Below, piece by piece: positions 1 through 5,071 of a stretch of DNA of 6,284 nucleotides (its first letter is position 1; each line of letters begins with the position of its first letter). The DNA lies in the NCBI GenBank assembly GCA_042408665.1, contig JBHOQW010000047.1:1-6284 (forward strand), in the 5' to 3' direction. The DNA comes from CAUJGQ01 sp042408665. Lineage in GTDB: Bacteria > Chloroflexota > Dehalococcoidia > CAUJGQ01. Both the position numbers and the translations under genes were made by a program. The notes under the pieces were generated by a model. That model did no database searches, was not told where the DNA came from, and saw only the letters and a list, made by a program, of their open reading frames with translations.

Positions 1-100
1 CCTCGTAACAGGCTCTCACAGCGGCGGTTCCTTCGCTCACACACCCTCCACCACGGCCGCAGCCCCTCACGCCAGCGGACCGTAACCACACCATCGGACT

Positions 101-114
101 ATTCGTGTACGAAT
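101..114. promoter_or_regulatory. 14-bp perfect palindrome, possible operator
   Basis: ATTCGT and ACGAAT are exact inverted copies separated by GT. They sit in the gene-free left edge of the window, in sequence less GC-rich than its surroundings. A short perfect dyad of this size fits a binding site for a dimeric repressor. The gene it would control would be on the left, outside the window, or the site could serve the element itself. Bases 1-226 hold no convincing coding region on either strand. Confidence 0.3.
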
Positions 115-159
115 GAATCGTCCTACAGGGCGGTGGTGTAGGCGTGTGACGGCCCCGCC

Positions 160-181
160 TGCGCATGCGCACGTGCGCGCG
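160..181. other. 22-bp alternating pyrimidine-purine tract (Z-DNA-prone) with two overlapping palindromes
   Basis: Every step from 160 to 181 alternates pyrimidine and purine, almost all as CG, GC, CA or TG. Such runs readily adopt left-handed Z-DNA under negative supercoiling. Inside are two overlapping perfect 12-bp palindromes: TGCGCATGCGCA at 160-171 and GCGCACGTGCGC at 167-178. The tract lies about 50 bp beyond the stop codon of the minus-strand helix-turn-helix gene. Its function is unknown, and chance is possible in DNA this GC-rich. Confidence 0.35.
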
Positions 182-211
182 GGGGCTCCAGGGGTACCCG
201 GCCGGGGGTGG

Positions 212-226
212 CCGCAAAGCTTGCGG
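212..226 (-). terminator. Short hairpin abutting the stop codon of the helix-turn-helix gene
   Basis: CCGCAA (212-217) and TTGCGG (221-226) are a perfect 6-bp inverted repeat with a 3-nt loop. They begin directly after the TAA stop (227-229, read on the minus strand). There is no U tract, so it is a weak candidate terminator or an mRNA 3'-end stabiliser rather than a classic intrinsic terminator. Confidence 0.3.
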
Positions 227-568
227 TTAGGCCGTGTGCTGCTCTCTGGCCCGGCGGCGGGCGGCCCGGGCTCGGATACGGGCCGAGCAACGGGGCGAGC
301 AGTACCGTGCCGGCCGGGCGGACTGGAACGTGGTGCCGCAGGCTGGACAGACGCCTGAGAACCGAACCGATGGACGGACTCCCTTTGGGCGCCCGGGGCG
401 AGGACGAGGAAGTGCCCGGGCCCGCTCGACCTCACCCTCAGGAATGGCCATCGTGTGGCGCCCGACCCGTTGTCCTAGGAGCCGGCCGGCACGCACCCAG
501 CGTAAGATGGTGCGCTCGGTGACACCGAGCCGCTCCGCCGCTTCGGCTGTCGAAAGCATCCGCTCCAT
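227..568 (-). CDS. Excisionase/MerR-like helix-turn-helix protein with a C-terminal CxxC...CxxxC zinc finger
   Basis: This 113-residue protein is probably a small DNA-binding regulator or recombination directionality factor. Residues 4-45 match the HTH_17/excisionase fold: MLSTAEAAERLGV, then a recognition-helix region TERTILRWVRAGRL, then a basic wing (QRVGRHTMAI). A Pro/Arg linker (about 52-68) leads to a zinc-finger-like module with C74, C77, C90 and C94 (CPAC, then YCSPRC), followed by a very basic tail. Such fingers are common in phage and plasmid proteins. The start is uncertain. ATG at 568 has no SD, but a TATGCT box 7 nt upstream would allow a leaderless message. ATG at 559 (Met4) has GGAG three bases upstream and gives the usual MLSTAEAAERLGV beginning. 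It is divergent from the four-gene cassette and could regulate it. Confidence 0.8.
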   Translation of the reverse strand: MERMLSTAEAAERLGVTERTILRWVRAGRLLGQRVGRHTMAIPEGEVERARALPRPRPGRPKGVRPSVRFSGVCPACGTTFQSARPARYCSPRCSARIRARAARRRAREQHTA

Positions 569-574
569 GTCTGC

Positions 575-580
575 AGCATA
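575..580 (-). promoter_or_regulatory. Candidate -10 box for the helix-turn-helix gene (leaderless)
   Basis: On the minus strand TGGTATGCT forms an extended -10 (TG-N-TATGCT) whose last base is 6 nt before the ATG at 568. Initiation the usual distance downstream would fall on that ATG, giving a leaderless transcript. This explains the missing SD. No good -35 hexamer is seen, so confidence is low. Confidence 0.3.
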
Positions 581-634
581 CCAGACGATGTCGGGGCCAC
601 GCCAGATTGCAATGAATTTGTTATGCTACCCCTC

Positions 635-664
635 TTGACAAACTAGTCTGTGCCAAGACACAAT
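635..664 (+). promoter_or_regulatory. Sigma-70-type promoter of the four-gene cassette
   Basis: A perfect -35 TTGACA at 635-640 is followed, after 18 bp, by CACAAT at 659-664 (4 of 6 match to TATAAT). The stretch is clearly AT-richer than the flanking coding DNA. The start codon at 697 is about 32 nt downstream of the -10, with SD AGGAGAGG at 683-690. An imperfect dyad, CTTG (634-637) paired with CAAG (654-657) and several inner pairs, covers the -35 and spacer. It would be well placed as an operator, perhaps for the divergently encoded helix-turn-helix protein. Confidence 0.55.
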
Positions 665-696
665 ATGACCGTAATCACTGATAGGAGAGGACAACA

Positions 697-1248
697 ATGA
701 CGGCGGTGACGGTGGAGCGGTGGGAAGTGGAGCAGGTGGCGCCCTGCCTGCGCTGCGGCGGCCCCACCACGGTGGCCCCGGTGGCGATGGGCACACTGGT
801 CGGCGGCGGGGTGGTCTGCGACCCCTGCCGGTTCTACCTGAAGCGGGAAGGCGAGTGGGGCGCCTTCCTCGCCCACATCCTTCCGGACGGCCCGGACGGT
901 AGCCCGGCCGCCCCGGCCGCACGGCCCGGTACCCTCACGCTGGTGGCCGCCGGCCGCGGGCCCGCAGGCTACGAGCTCTCGCCTGAGGAAGAGCGGGAAC
1001 TCGACGAGTTCGAGCGGCTGGTCTCGGCCAGCGCGCCCGACCCTGCACCCTGCACCCGCTGCGGCCGCCCCGCCTCTCCCTCCGTGGAGACCGACGTCGG
1101 CCGGGTGTGTCTGGCCTGCGCCGACCGTGGCGCAGGCGGCCCCACCCTGCAACGCGCTGTGCGCCTGCGCCGGACGGTGTGCCGGCTGGCGGCCGCGCGC
1201 CTCCACCAGACCGTCGTCGAGGCCTCGACCACGGCCGTGCTGTGCTGA
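697..1248 (+). CDS. Small protein with two four-cysteine zinc knuckles, function unknown
   Basis: The protein has 183 residues and does not match a family I can name. It carries two Cys4 modules: C17xxC20 with C41xxC44 (APCLRCGG, then VCDPCR), and C119xxC122 with C138xxC141 (PCTRCGRPA, then VCLACA). Each probably binds one zinc ion. The first is followed by an aromatic segment (FYLKREGEWGAFLAHIL). An acidic stretch at about 95-108 (SPEEERELDEFERL) separates the two modules, which may reflect an ancient duplication. No signal peptide or membrane segment is seen, so it is probably cytosolic. The start is well set by AGGAGAGG 6 nt upstream of ATG. It is the first gene of the element's plus-strand cassette, 69 nt ahead of the coiled-coil gene. 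A nucleic-acid or protein-binding role is possible but only inferred. Confidence 0.75.
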   Translation: MTAVTVERWEVEQVAPCLRCGGPTTVAPVAMGTLVGGGVVCDPCRFYLKREGEWGAFLAHILPDGPDGSPAAPAARPGTLTLVAAGRGPAGYELSPEEERELDEFERLVSASAPDPAPCTRCGRPASPSVETDVGRVCLACADRGAGGPTLQRAVRLRRTVCRLAAARLHQTVVEASTTAVLC

Positions 1249-1317
1249 ACGCCACCCCCATCGCCAGCGACGTGAGCAGGAGCACCGAGACAGGACGGAG
1301 ACAGACAGGAGGCCACC

Positions 1318-1743
1318 ATGACCACCGCCACCGACACCCTCACCCTCGACCCGCTCAGCGAAACCATGCAGACGCTCGACGCGCTGATTGACCGGCACGT
1401 CACCCTCTCCCTCGACATCGCCCGCCTGCGGCAGGAGCTGGCCGACGTGGCCGCCGAACTGAAGCTGCGGAAAGCGCAGGCGCTGCTCGCCGTCGAGGGG
1501 AAGAACGAAACGGAACGGAAGGCCTCGCTGACGCTCACGCTGCACGGCGACGCCGACTACCGGCGTCTGGTCGAGCAGGAGCGCACGCTGCGCCAGAAGC
1601 TGACCGAGCTGGAGGCCCGGCTGTGGGCCACCCGTCAGCGCGTCGCCGTGTGCCTCTCCCTGCTCAAGCTGGCCGCCGAGGCCGATGCCGGCGAAGGAGC
1701 CGCTGCCGGCGCCGGAGCGATGGAGATGGAGGCCGTGCCGTGA
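1318..1743 (+). CDS. Coiled-coil protein of phage-accessory type, function unknown
   Basis: This 141-residue protein is mostly alpha-helical. Residues about 16-55 and 77-118 show long amphipathic helices with Leu/Ala heptad spacing and many charged residues. Between them lies a conserved-looking turn, VEGKNETERKASLTLTL (59-75). To my recollection, small phage and integrated-element proteins share this pattern of two helices around a GKN-x-x-ERK turn, and they often sit near replication or recombination genes; no database check was possible. The C-terminus is a low-complexity Ala/Gly/Glu tail (about 119-138). The start is firm: AGGAGG at 1307-1312 is 5 nt before the ATG. The stop overlaps the GTG of the next gene by 4 nt (GTGA), so translation is probably coupled. 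It likely forms a dimer or higher oligomer; its partner is unknown. Confidence 0.75.
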   Translation: MTTATDTLTLDPLSETMQTLDALIDRHVTLSLDIARLRQELADVAAELKLRKAQALLAVEGKNETERKASLTLTLHGDADYRRLVEQERTLRQKLTELEARLWATRQRVAVCLSLLKLAAEADAGEGAAAGAGAMEMEAVP

Positions 1744-1991
1744 GCGAGCACCATCCCCACCCCCGCCACTACGCCCTGGACGTGGACGCCTTGCCGGTGC
1801 GGCTGGCCCTCTTGGAGTACTGCGGCGTGCTGGCCGAGACGCTCCGTCGTGTGGTGACGGCCCTCGACGAGGGCGAGCACGGCCGCGGGCGGGCCATCGA
1901 GGAACTGGCCGTGCTCGCGGTGCTCATCCATTACCTCAGGCGAAGGCTTGCCGAGCCGGCCGAGCTGGAGTCAGACGGAGAAACCACGTGA
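1740..1991 (+). CDS. Hypothetical 83-residue helical protein
   Basis: I do not recognise this protein. It begins with a His-rich stretch (SEHHPHPRHY), followed by two predicted helices, about 18-43 (VRLALLEYCGVLAETLRRVVTA) and 50-71 (RAIEELAVLAVLIHYLRRRL). The tail is acidic. The helices are amphipathic with charged faces, so a small helical bundle or dimer fits better than a membrane protein. The start is GTG at 1740, with GGAGG 7 nt upstream inside the preceding gene. Its GTG overlaps the preceding stop as GTGA, and its own stop overlaps the start of the SWIM gene, so all three are probably translated together. Longer in-frame starts to the left lie inside the coiled-coil gene and have no better SD. 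Confidence 0.65.
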   Translation: MSEHHPHPRHYALDVDALPVRLALLEYCGVLAETLRRVVTALDEGEHGRGRAIEELAVLAVLIHYLRRRLAEPAELESDGETT

Positions 1992-2335
1992 TGTCGTCCC
2001 ATCGGCCTACGCCACCCCCTCAGCCTGCGCCACCCCCTCAGCCTGCGCCAGCGGCCCCGGTCATCGTGGTGGCCGAACCGTCCGGACAGGTGACGGCGGT
2101 GCTGGTGCCCTCCCAAAGCTACCCCGGCGCCTACCACACCGTCGCCGTCTCGCCCGCTGGCCGCGTGACGTGCGACTGCCCGGCCGGCCGCGAAGGTTCC
2201 CGCTGCCGCCACCGGCGCCTGGCCGTGGAGGCGAGGCTCCTGGCCGGCCGGGCCCTGGTGGCGCGGCGTCTTGCCGAGCGGGCCCAGGCGCTGGGCGTCT
2301 CCCCGGCCACCTGCGACGACCTGTACCGGGACTAA
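1991..2335 (+). CDS. SWIM zinc-finger protein
   Basis: The 114-residue protein opens with a Pro/Gln/Ala-rich region (6-23) encoded partly by a perfect 18-bp tandem repeat. A beta-rich stretch follows (VIVVAEPSGQVTAVLVPS, 24-41). Then comes a SWIM-type zinc finger, C61-x-C63 ... C72-x-H74 (CDCPAGREGSRCRH), preceded by YHTVAVSPAGRVT as is typical. A helical Ala/Arg-rich tail (77-101) ends the protein. SWIM domains bind DNA or proteins; they occur in transposases, SWI2/SNF2 ATPases and, in complexes with Rad51 paralogues, recombination factors. The start could be ATG 1991 or GTG 1988. GTG would give the same 4-nt GTGA overlap and 7-nt SD spacing (GGAG, 1977-1980) as the gene before. It is the last gene of the cassette, about 45 nt before the attachment-site palindrome. 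Confidence 0.75.
   Translation: MSSHRPTPPPQPAPPPQPAPAAPVIVVAEPSGQVTAVLVPSQSYPGAYHTVAVSPAGRVTCDCPAGREGSRCRHRRLAVEARLLAGRALVARRLAERAQALGVSPATCDDLYRD
2011..2046 (+). repeat. Perfect 18-bp tandem duplication encoding a Pro-rich linker
   Basis: GCCACCCCCTCAGCCTGC occurs twice head to tail (2011-2028 and 2029-2046), inside the SWIM protein gene. It keeps the reading frame and doubles a PPPQPA unit. Identity at every base suggests a recent slippage event, so the linker length may vary between strains. Confidence 0.9.
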
Positions 2336-2378
2336 CGGCCGGCGTCAGGGCCGGGAGCACGCGACAGGGCGCCGTCAC

Positions 2379-2399
2379 CGCAGTGGTCCGACCACTGCG
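2379..2399. promoter_or_regulatory. Perfect 10-bp palindrome next to the attachment site
   Basis: CGCAGTGGTC (2379-2388) and GACCACTGCG (2390-2399) are exact inverted copies around one central base. It lies 43 nt past the SWIM gene stop. The one-base spacer and lack of a U tract make a terminator unlikely. A protein-binding site (recombinase, excisionase or regulator) fits better. It could also act as a 3'-end hairpin for the cassette mRNA. Confidence 0.45.
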
Positions 2400-2401
2400 C
2401 C

Positions 2402-2424
2402 GATGCCCTATCTGATGCCCTATC
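2402..2424 (+). repeat. 11-bp direct repeat, candidate integrase arm site
   Basis: GATGCCCTATC is present at 2402-2412 and 2414-2424, giving a 12-bp period. The pair starts three bases after the palindrome and about 100 bp before the tRNA fragment. Tyrosine recombinases of temperate phages bind short direct repeats of this size in the arms of their attachment sites. That role is inferred from position. Confidence 0.5.
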
Positions 2425-2490
2425 GCGCACACGGCCGTGCACGCGCGTGAACGCCTGGAACCACGAGCAGGAACGAACCCAGCGCCGCTG

Positions 2491-2520
2491 GACGCCTCTG
2501 AACGCCGGAGAACGCCTCTC
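2491..2520 (+). repeat. Three tandem 10-bp repeats beside the tRNA fragment
   Basis: GACGCCTCTG, AACGCCGGAG and AACGCCTCTC follow each other at 2491, 2501 and 2511, sharing the core RACGCC. A further AACGCC is at 2450-2455. The 10-bp period is close to one helical turn, so bound proteins would line up on one face. The array ends 6 nt before the first base of the tRNA-like sequence, which suits a recombinase or accessory-factor arm site. Confidence 0.5.
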
Positions 2521-2526
2521 CCTGAC

Positions 2527-2570
2527 CTTCTAATCCGTGGGCCGCAGGTTCGAATCCTGCCGGGGGCGCC
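2527..2570 (+). tRNA. 3' half of tRNA-Arg(TCT): attachment-site remnant, not functional
   Basis: The sequence reads as the 3' half of a tRNA. It has anticodon loop CTTCTAA with anticodon TCT (2529-2531), 3' anticodon strand TCCGT, variable loop GGGCC, T stem and loop GCAGG-TTCGAAT-CCTGC (2544-2560), acceptor strand CGGGGGC (2561-2567), then G and CC. It closely resembles bacterial tRNA-Arg(UCU). The 5' half is missing: no GCCCCCG, TAGCTCAG-like D arm or ACGGA strand lies upstream, and the bases before the loop (CTGAC) cannot pair with TCCGT. The break at the anticodon loop is a common crossover position for tyrosine integrases. The intact copy is expected at the other end of the element, left of the window. 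Confidence 0.85.
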
Positions 2571-2584
2571 GAGCGAACGCCCTT

Positions 2585-2626
2585 GCGCGCGGTGGACGGC
2601 CTCAGAGCCATCCACCGCGCGCTTTT
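2585..2626 (+). terminator. Intrinsic terminator, originally of the tRNA-Arg gene
   Basis: A perfect 12-bp GC-rich stem, GCGCGCGGTGGA (2585-2596) with TCCACCGCGCGC (2611-2622), has a GGC/GCC pairing further in and ends in TTTT (2623-2626). It begins 14 nt after the tRNA fragment, the normal place for a tRNA gene's terminator. It therefore marks host DNA on the right of the junction and may now stop read-through from the element. The rest of 2627-2762 holds no gene; TACAGT at 2642-2647 is a possible -10 for the transporter, without a clear -35. Confidence 0.85.
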
Positions 2627-2762
2627 GCCGTCGCCTTCGGGTACAGTGAGGATCGTCATCGACCCTGGCCCACGGCCGACCGCGCACGGGTGACACGACG
2701 CCCAGGACGAGGACGCCCGGCCGCCGGGGCCAATACACCGCACTGCACGCCGGACCGCGCGA

Positions 2763-4064
2763 ATGAGACGGCAGGGGAAGGTCTTCTACGGCTGGGTGAT
2801 CGTGGCGGTGATGGCGGCCACTAGCGCCGCCAGCATGGCCATGGGCACCCTTAGCTTCGGCCTGTTCGTCAAACCGATGGGCGAGGACCTGGGCCTCGGC
2901 CGCGCCGTCTTCGGCTGGGCCCAGACCACCCGCCAGGTGACCAGCGCCCTCACCAGCCCGCTGGTGGGCGGCCTCATCGACCGCTTCGGCTCGCGCGTGC
3001 TGCTGGCCGTGGCCGCCCTCATCACCGGTTCCGCGCTGGCCGCGCTGGGGTTCATCTCCCACGGCTGGCAGCTTGTTGCCCTGTTCGCTGTGATGGGGCT
3101 GGTCGGGATGAGCGGTCCGGGGGCGCTCGTCACCACCGTGCCGGTGGCCAAATGGTTCGTGCGCCAGCGCGGCCGGGCCATGGCCTTCGCCTCGCTGGGC
3201 TTCCCGCTCGGCGCGGTGGTGTTTATCCCCCTCACCCAGGTGCTGATCGAGCGCTACGGCTGGCGCAGCGCTTGGATGCTGCTCGCCGCGGCCGGCACCG
3301 GCGTCATCGTGCCGCTCTCCCTGGTTTTCGTGCGGCGCGCCCCGGAGGACCTCGGGCTCATGCCCGACGGCGGGCCACCGGCCACAGCGGCCGTCACCGA
3401 CGCCGACCCGCTCCCCGACCTCCACGCGCTGCCGGTGGAGCAGGTGTGGACGCCACGGGAGGCGCTGCGCACTGCCAGCTTCTGGCAGCTCACCGCCGCC
3501 TTCAGCATCGTGATGCTGGCGGTGAGCAGCGTCGGCATCCACCGCATCCCCCATTTCATGGACCGGGGCCTAGACCCGCGGCTGGTGTCCTACGCCACAG
3601 CGCTGGACGCGGTGGCCTCCGGTGTCAGCATGTTTGTCCTGGGGATGCTGGTGCAGCGGCTGCCCTCGCGCTTCCTTGGGGCGGTGGGCTTCGTGCTGCT
3701 GGCCGTGGCCACGGCCCTCACCACTCTGGCGCAGACCGCACCGGCCATGTTCCTGGCAATGGCGATGTTCGGCTCCGGCATCGGCGGGTTGTTCCTGTTG
3801 CAGAACTACGTGTGGGCCGATTACTTCGGCCGCGCCCACTTGGGACGCATCCGCGGGGTGGTGATGCCGATCACGCTCATCGCCAGCGGGGTCGGTGCCC
3901 CGCTGTCCGGATATGTCCGCGACGCCACCGGCACCTACACCGGTATGTGGCTGGCCGGTATCGTCCTGTGCCTCACCGGTGCTGGGCTGCTGGCGCTTAC
4001 CCCGCCACCACGCCGTGTACCCGGCGAACCACACCCGCGCGAGGCGCTCGGCCGTCAGGCTTGA
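2763..4064 (+). CDS. Major facilitator superfamily transporter, oxalate/formate antiporter or monocarboxylate-transporter type
   Basis: This 433-residue inner-membrane protein has about twelve hydrophobic helices in two halves, split by a cytoplasmic loop at about 192-237. It begins FYGWVIVAV, typical of the OFA/MCT branch. Other marks are the motif A loop between helices 2 and 3 (GGLIDRFGSRVLL, with D73, R74, G76 and R78), WFVRQRGRAMAFASLG (131-146), RYGWRSAWMLLAAAG (164-178), the family ending of the first half APEDLGLMPDGG (193-204), and DYFGRAHLGRIRGVVMP (353-369). Such proteins carry small carboxylates or other organic acids by proton-coupled or exchange transport; the substrate here cannot be read from sequence. 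ATG 2763 lacks a good SD, but it precedes the conserved start. It is the first gene on the chromosomal side of the junction and appears to be transcribed alone. Confidence 0.85.
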   Translation: MRRQGKVFYGWVIVAVMAATSAASMAMGTLSFGLFVKPMGEDLGLGRAVFGWAQTTRQVTSALTSPLVGGLIDRFGSRVLLAVAALITGSALAALGFISHGWQLVALFAVMGLVGMSGPGALVTTVPVAKWFVRQRGRAMAFASLGFPLGAVVFIPLTQVLIERYGWRSAWMLLAAAGTGVIVPLSLVFVRRAPEDLGLMPDGGPPATAAVTDADPLPDLHALPVEQVWTPREALRTASFWQLTAAFSIVMLAVSSVGIHRIPHFMDRGLDPRLVSYATALDAVASGVSMFVLGMLVQRLPSRFLGAVGFVLLAVATALTTLAQTAPAMFLAMAMFGSGIGGLFLLQNYVWADYFGRAHLGRIRGVVMPITLIASGVGAPLSGYVRDATGTYTGMWLAGIVLCLTGAGLLALTPPPRRVPGEPHPREALGRQA

Positions 4065-4140
4065 CCACGCCCCGCAGGGCTGGCCCCATTACCACGCCCT
4101 CCCTGAGCCACCCATCCCCGCCGGTTATCGCCCGCTCTAA

Positions 4141-4167
4141 CGCCGTTCTAGCGCGGCGCTAACGGCG
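4141..4167 (+). terminator. Hairpin after the transporter gene, candidate terminator
   Basis: CGCCGTT (4141-4147) pairs with AACGGCG (4161-4167); inside, after a two-base bulge, AGC (4150-4152) pairs with GCT (4158-4160). It lies 76 nt past the transporter stop. The following bases are pyrimidine-rich (CTCTGACTTCTC) but not a true U tract. Confidence 0.4.
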
Positions 4168-4168
4168 C

Positions 4169-4194
4169 TCTGACTTCTCACCCCTAGAGTCAGA
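4169..4194. promoter_or_regulatory. 7-bp inverted repeat upstream of the peroxiredoxin operon
   Basis: TCTGACT (4169-4175) and AGTCAGA (4188-4194) are perfect inverted copies with a 12-nt spacer. They lie about 90 nt upstream of the peroxiredoxin start. It could be an operator for a redox or stress regulator, or part of the transporter's 3' end. No confident -35 and -10 pair was found near it. Confidence 0.3.
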
Positions 4195-4284
4195 CTGTGG
4201 GGTGGGTCGTCTCCCGACGCCAGGGCGGCCCCCGCCTGTGCCATCTCACTGAACACGAGACCTCGGTTGTGCAAGGAGCACGCC

Positions 4285-5031
4285 ATGCAAGGTCAACCGT
4301 ACACGCAGCGCTTATACGAGCTCGAGGAGTCCTTCGCCGCGCTGGCCCCGCAGTTGCCGGAGGGGCCGGAGAAGCAGGCGATCTCGCTGCTGCACGCCAT
4401 GCTCCAGGAGACGTGGCGCCGCATCGGCGCGACGGGTGCTGAGCGACCGGCGGGCGAGCCGGCGCTCACGTTGGCCGATATCGCCAACCTGTACAAGAAG
4501 GCACCGCCGATGAACGGCAAGGCCGAGAACGAGCCCCTGCCAGTGGGATCCCCCGCCCCTGACTTTGCCCTGCGCGACGCAAACGGGCAATTGGTGTCGC
4601 TGAGGGATTTCCGCGGGGCGCCGCTGGTGATCGTGTTCTACCCGCTCGACTGGAGCCCAACGTGCAGCGACCAGCTCAGCCTCTACCAAAGCGAGATCGC
4701 GGAGTTCCAGCGCTTAGGAGCGCAGCTCGTCGGTATCTCCGTGGATAGCATCTACAGCCACGGGGCGTGGGCGGCCGTGCGTGGAATCACTTTCCCCCTG
4801 CTGGCGGATTTCCACCCCAAGGGTGAGGTCGCACGCCGCTACCACGTGTACCGCGAGAGCGACGGCTTCTCCGAGCGGGCCTTGTACGTCGTCGATGCGG
4901 AGGGCATCATCCGCTACGCCCACGTGTCGCCCCAGCTTGACCACGTGCCCGATATTTACGAGCTCTTCCACGTGCTGGAGTCGTTGCCAGCCACGTCGGC
5001 TGAGCGCGGCAGACCGGTGGCGACGCGCTAA
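4285..5031 (+). CDS. Single-cysteine peroxiredoxin (AhpC/TSA family) with a helical N-terminal extension
   Basis: This 248-residue thiol peroxidase should reduce hydrogen peroxide or organic hydroperoxides in the cytosol. The thioredoxin-fold domain spans about 84-235: VGSPAPDFALRDANGQLVSL, then the catalytic loop FYPLDWSPTC with P120, S124 and peroxidatic C127 (P-xxx-S-xx-C), and the conserved arginine R198 in FSERALYVVD. C127 is the only cysteine, so there is no resolving Cys and a separate thiol partner is required. Residues 1-83 are a charged helical extension not normal for the family, possibly for oligomerisation or partner docking. ATG 4285 is chosen because AAGGAG lies 6 nt upstream; an in-frame TTG at 4267 would overlap that SD. 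The glutaredoxin-like gene follows after 40 nt, almost certainly in the same operon. Confidence 0.9.
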   Translation: MQGQPYTQRLYELEESFAALAPQLPEGPEKQAISLLHAMLQETWRRIGATGAERPAGEPALTLADIANLYKKAPPMNGKAENEPLPVGSPAPDFALRDANGQLVSLRDFRGAPLVIVFYPLDWSPTCSDQLSLYQSEIAEFQRLGAQLVGISVDSIYSHGAWAAVRGITFPLLADFHPKGEVARRYHVYRESDGFSERALYVVDAEGIIRYAHVSPQLDHVPDIYELFHVLESLPATSAERGRPVATR

Positions 5032-5071
5032 GTTGGCCAGACCGGTCAACCCTGACGAGGAGGCAGAACCG

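Larger units (their letters stand above)
1..2570. mobile_element. Right-hand end of a tRNA-Arg-integrated element (partial)
   Basis: The right boundary is set by an orphan 3' half of a tRNA-Arg(TCT) at 2527-2570. Integrases that target tRNA genes leave an intact tRNA at one end and a displaced 3' fragment at the other. Because the fragment reads on the plus strand, the element should lie to its left. The cargo fits: an excisionase-like helix-turn-helix protein and a run of four short accessory genes, three of the five carrying Cys-rich zinc motifs. Genes right of 2570 are ordinary metabolic genes. No integrase, relaxase, transposase or phage structural gene is visible, so the type of element (prophage, integrative plasmid or island) cannot be told. 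The left end is outside the window. This is inference from the junction and gene content. Confidence 0.6.

Noticed and set aside
643..1545. A 300-codon open frame on the minus strand
   Set aside because: It is antisense to the zinc-knuckle and coiled-coil genes, has low-complexity Gly/Arg/His composition, and no SD. The plus-strand genes have strong SDs and clear motifs.
2494..2570. A complete, functional tRNA-Arg
   Set aside because: The 5' half has no acceptor strand, no D arm and no pairing with the anticodon stem.
2420..2743. Minus-strand frame of 107 codons with PPAGFEPAAHG
   Set aside because: This peptide is another typical translation of a tRNA 3' end, so the frame is an artefact. 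It does support the tRNA call.
2061..3554. A 497-codon open frame on the minus strand
   Set aside because: It lies opposite the transporter and the SWIM gene, shows no domain, and contains GAPGRIRTCGPRI, the well-known false peptide from reading a tRNA 3' end backwards. It is a product of high GC content.
3152..4162. A 336-codon plus-strand frame inside the transporter region
   Set aside because: It is a different frame of the transporter gene, very rich in Arg, Pro and Ala, and without recognisable motifs. The transporter frame has clear membrane helices.
4252..4278. Short inverted repeat CGAG-AC-CTCG before the peroxiredoxin
   Set aside because: Four-base arms are too short to stand out from chance in GC-rich DNA.
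4267..4284. TTG at 4267 as the start of the peroxiredoxin
   Set aside because: The SD AAGGAG (4273-4278) lies inside this extension and serves ATG 4285 at ideal spacing.
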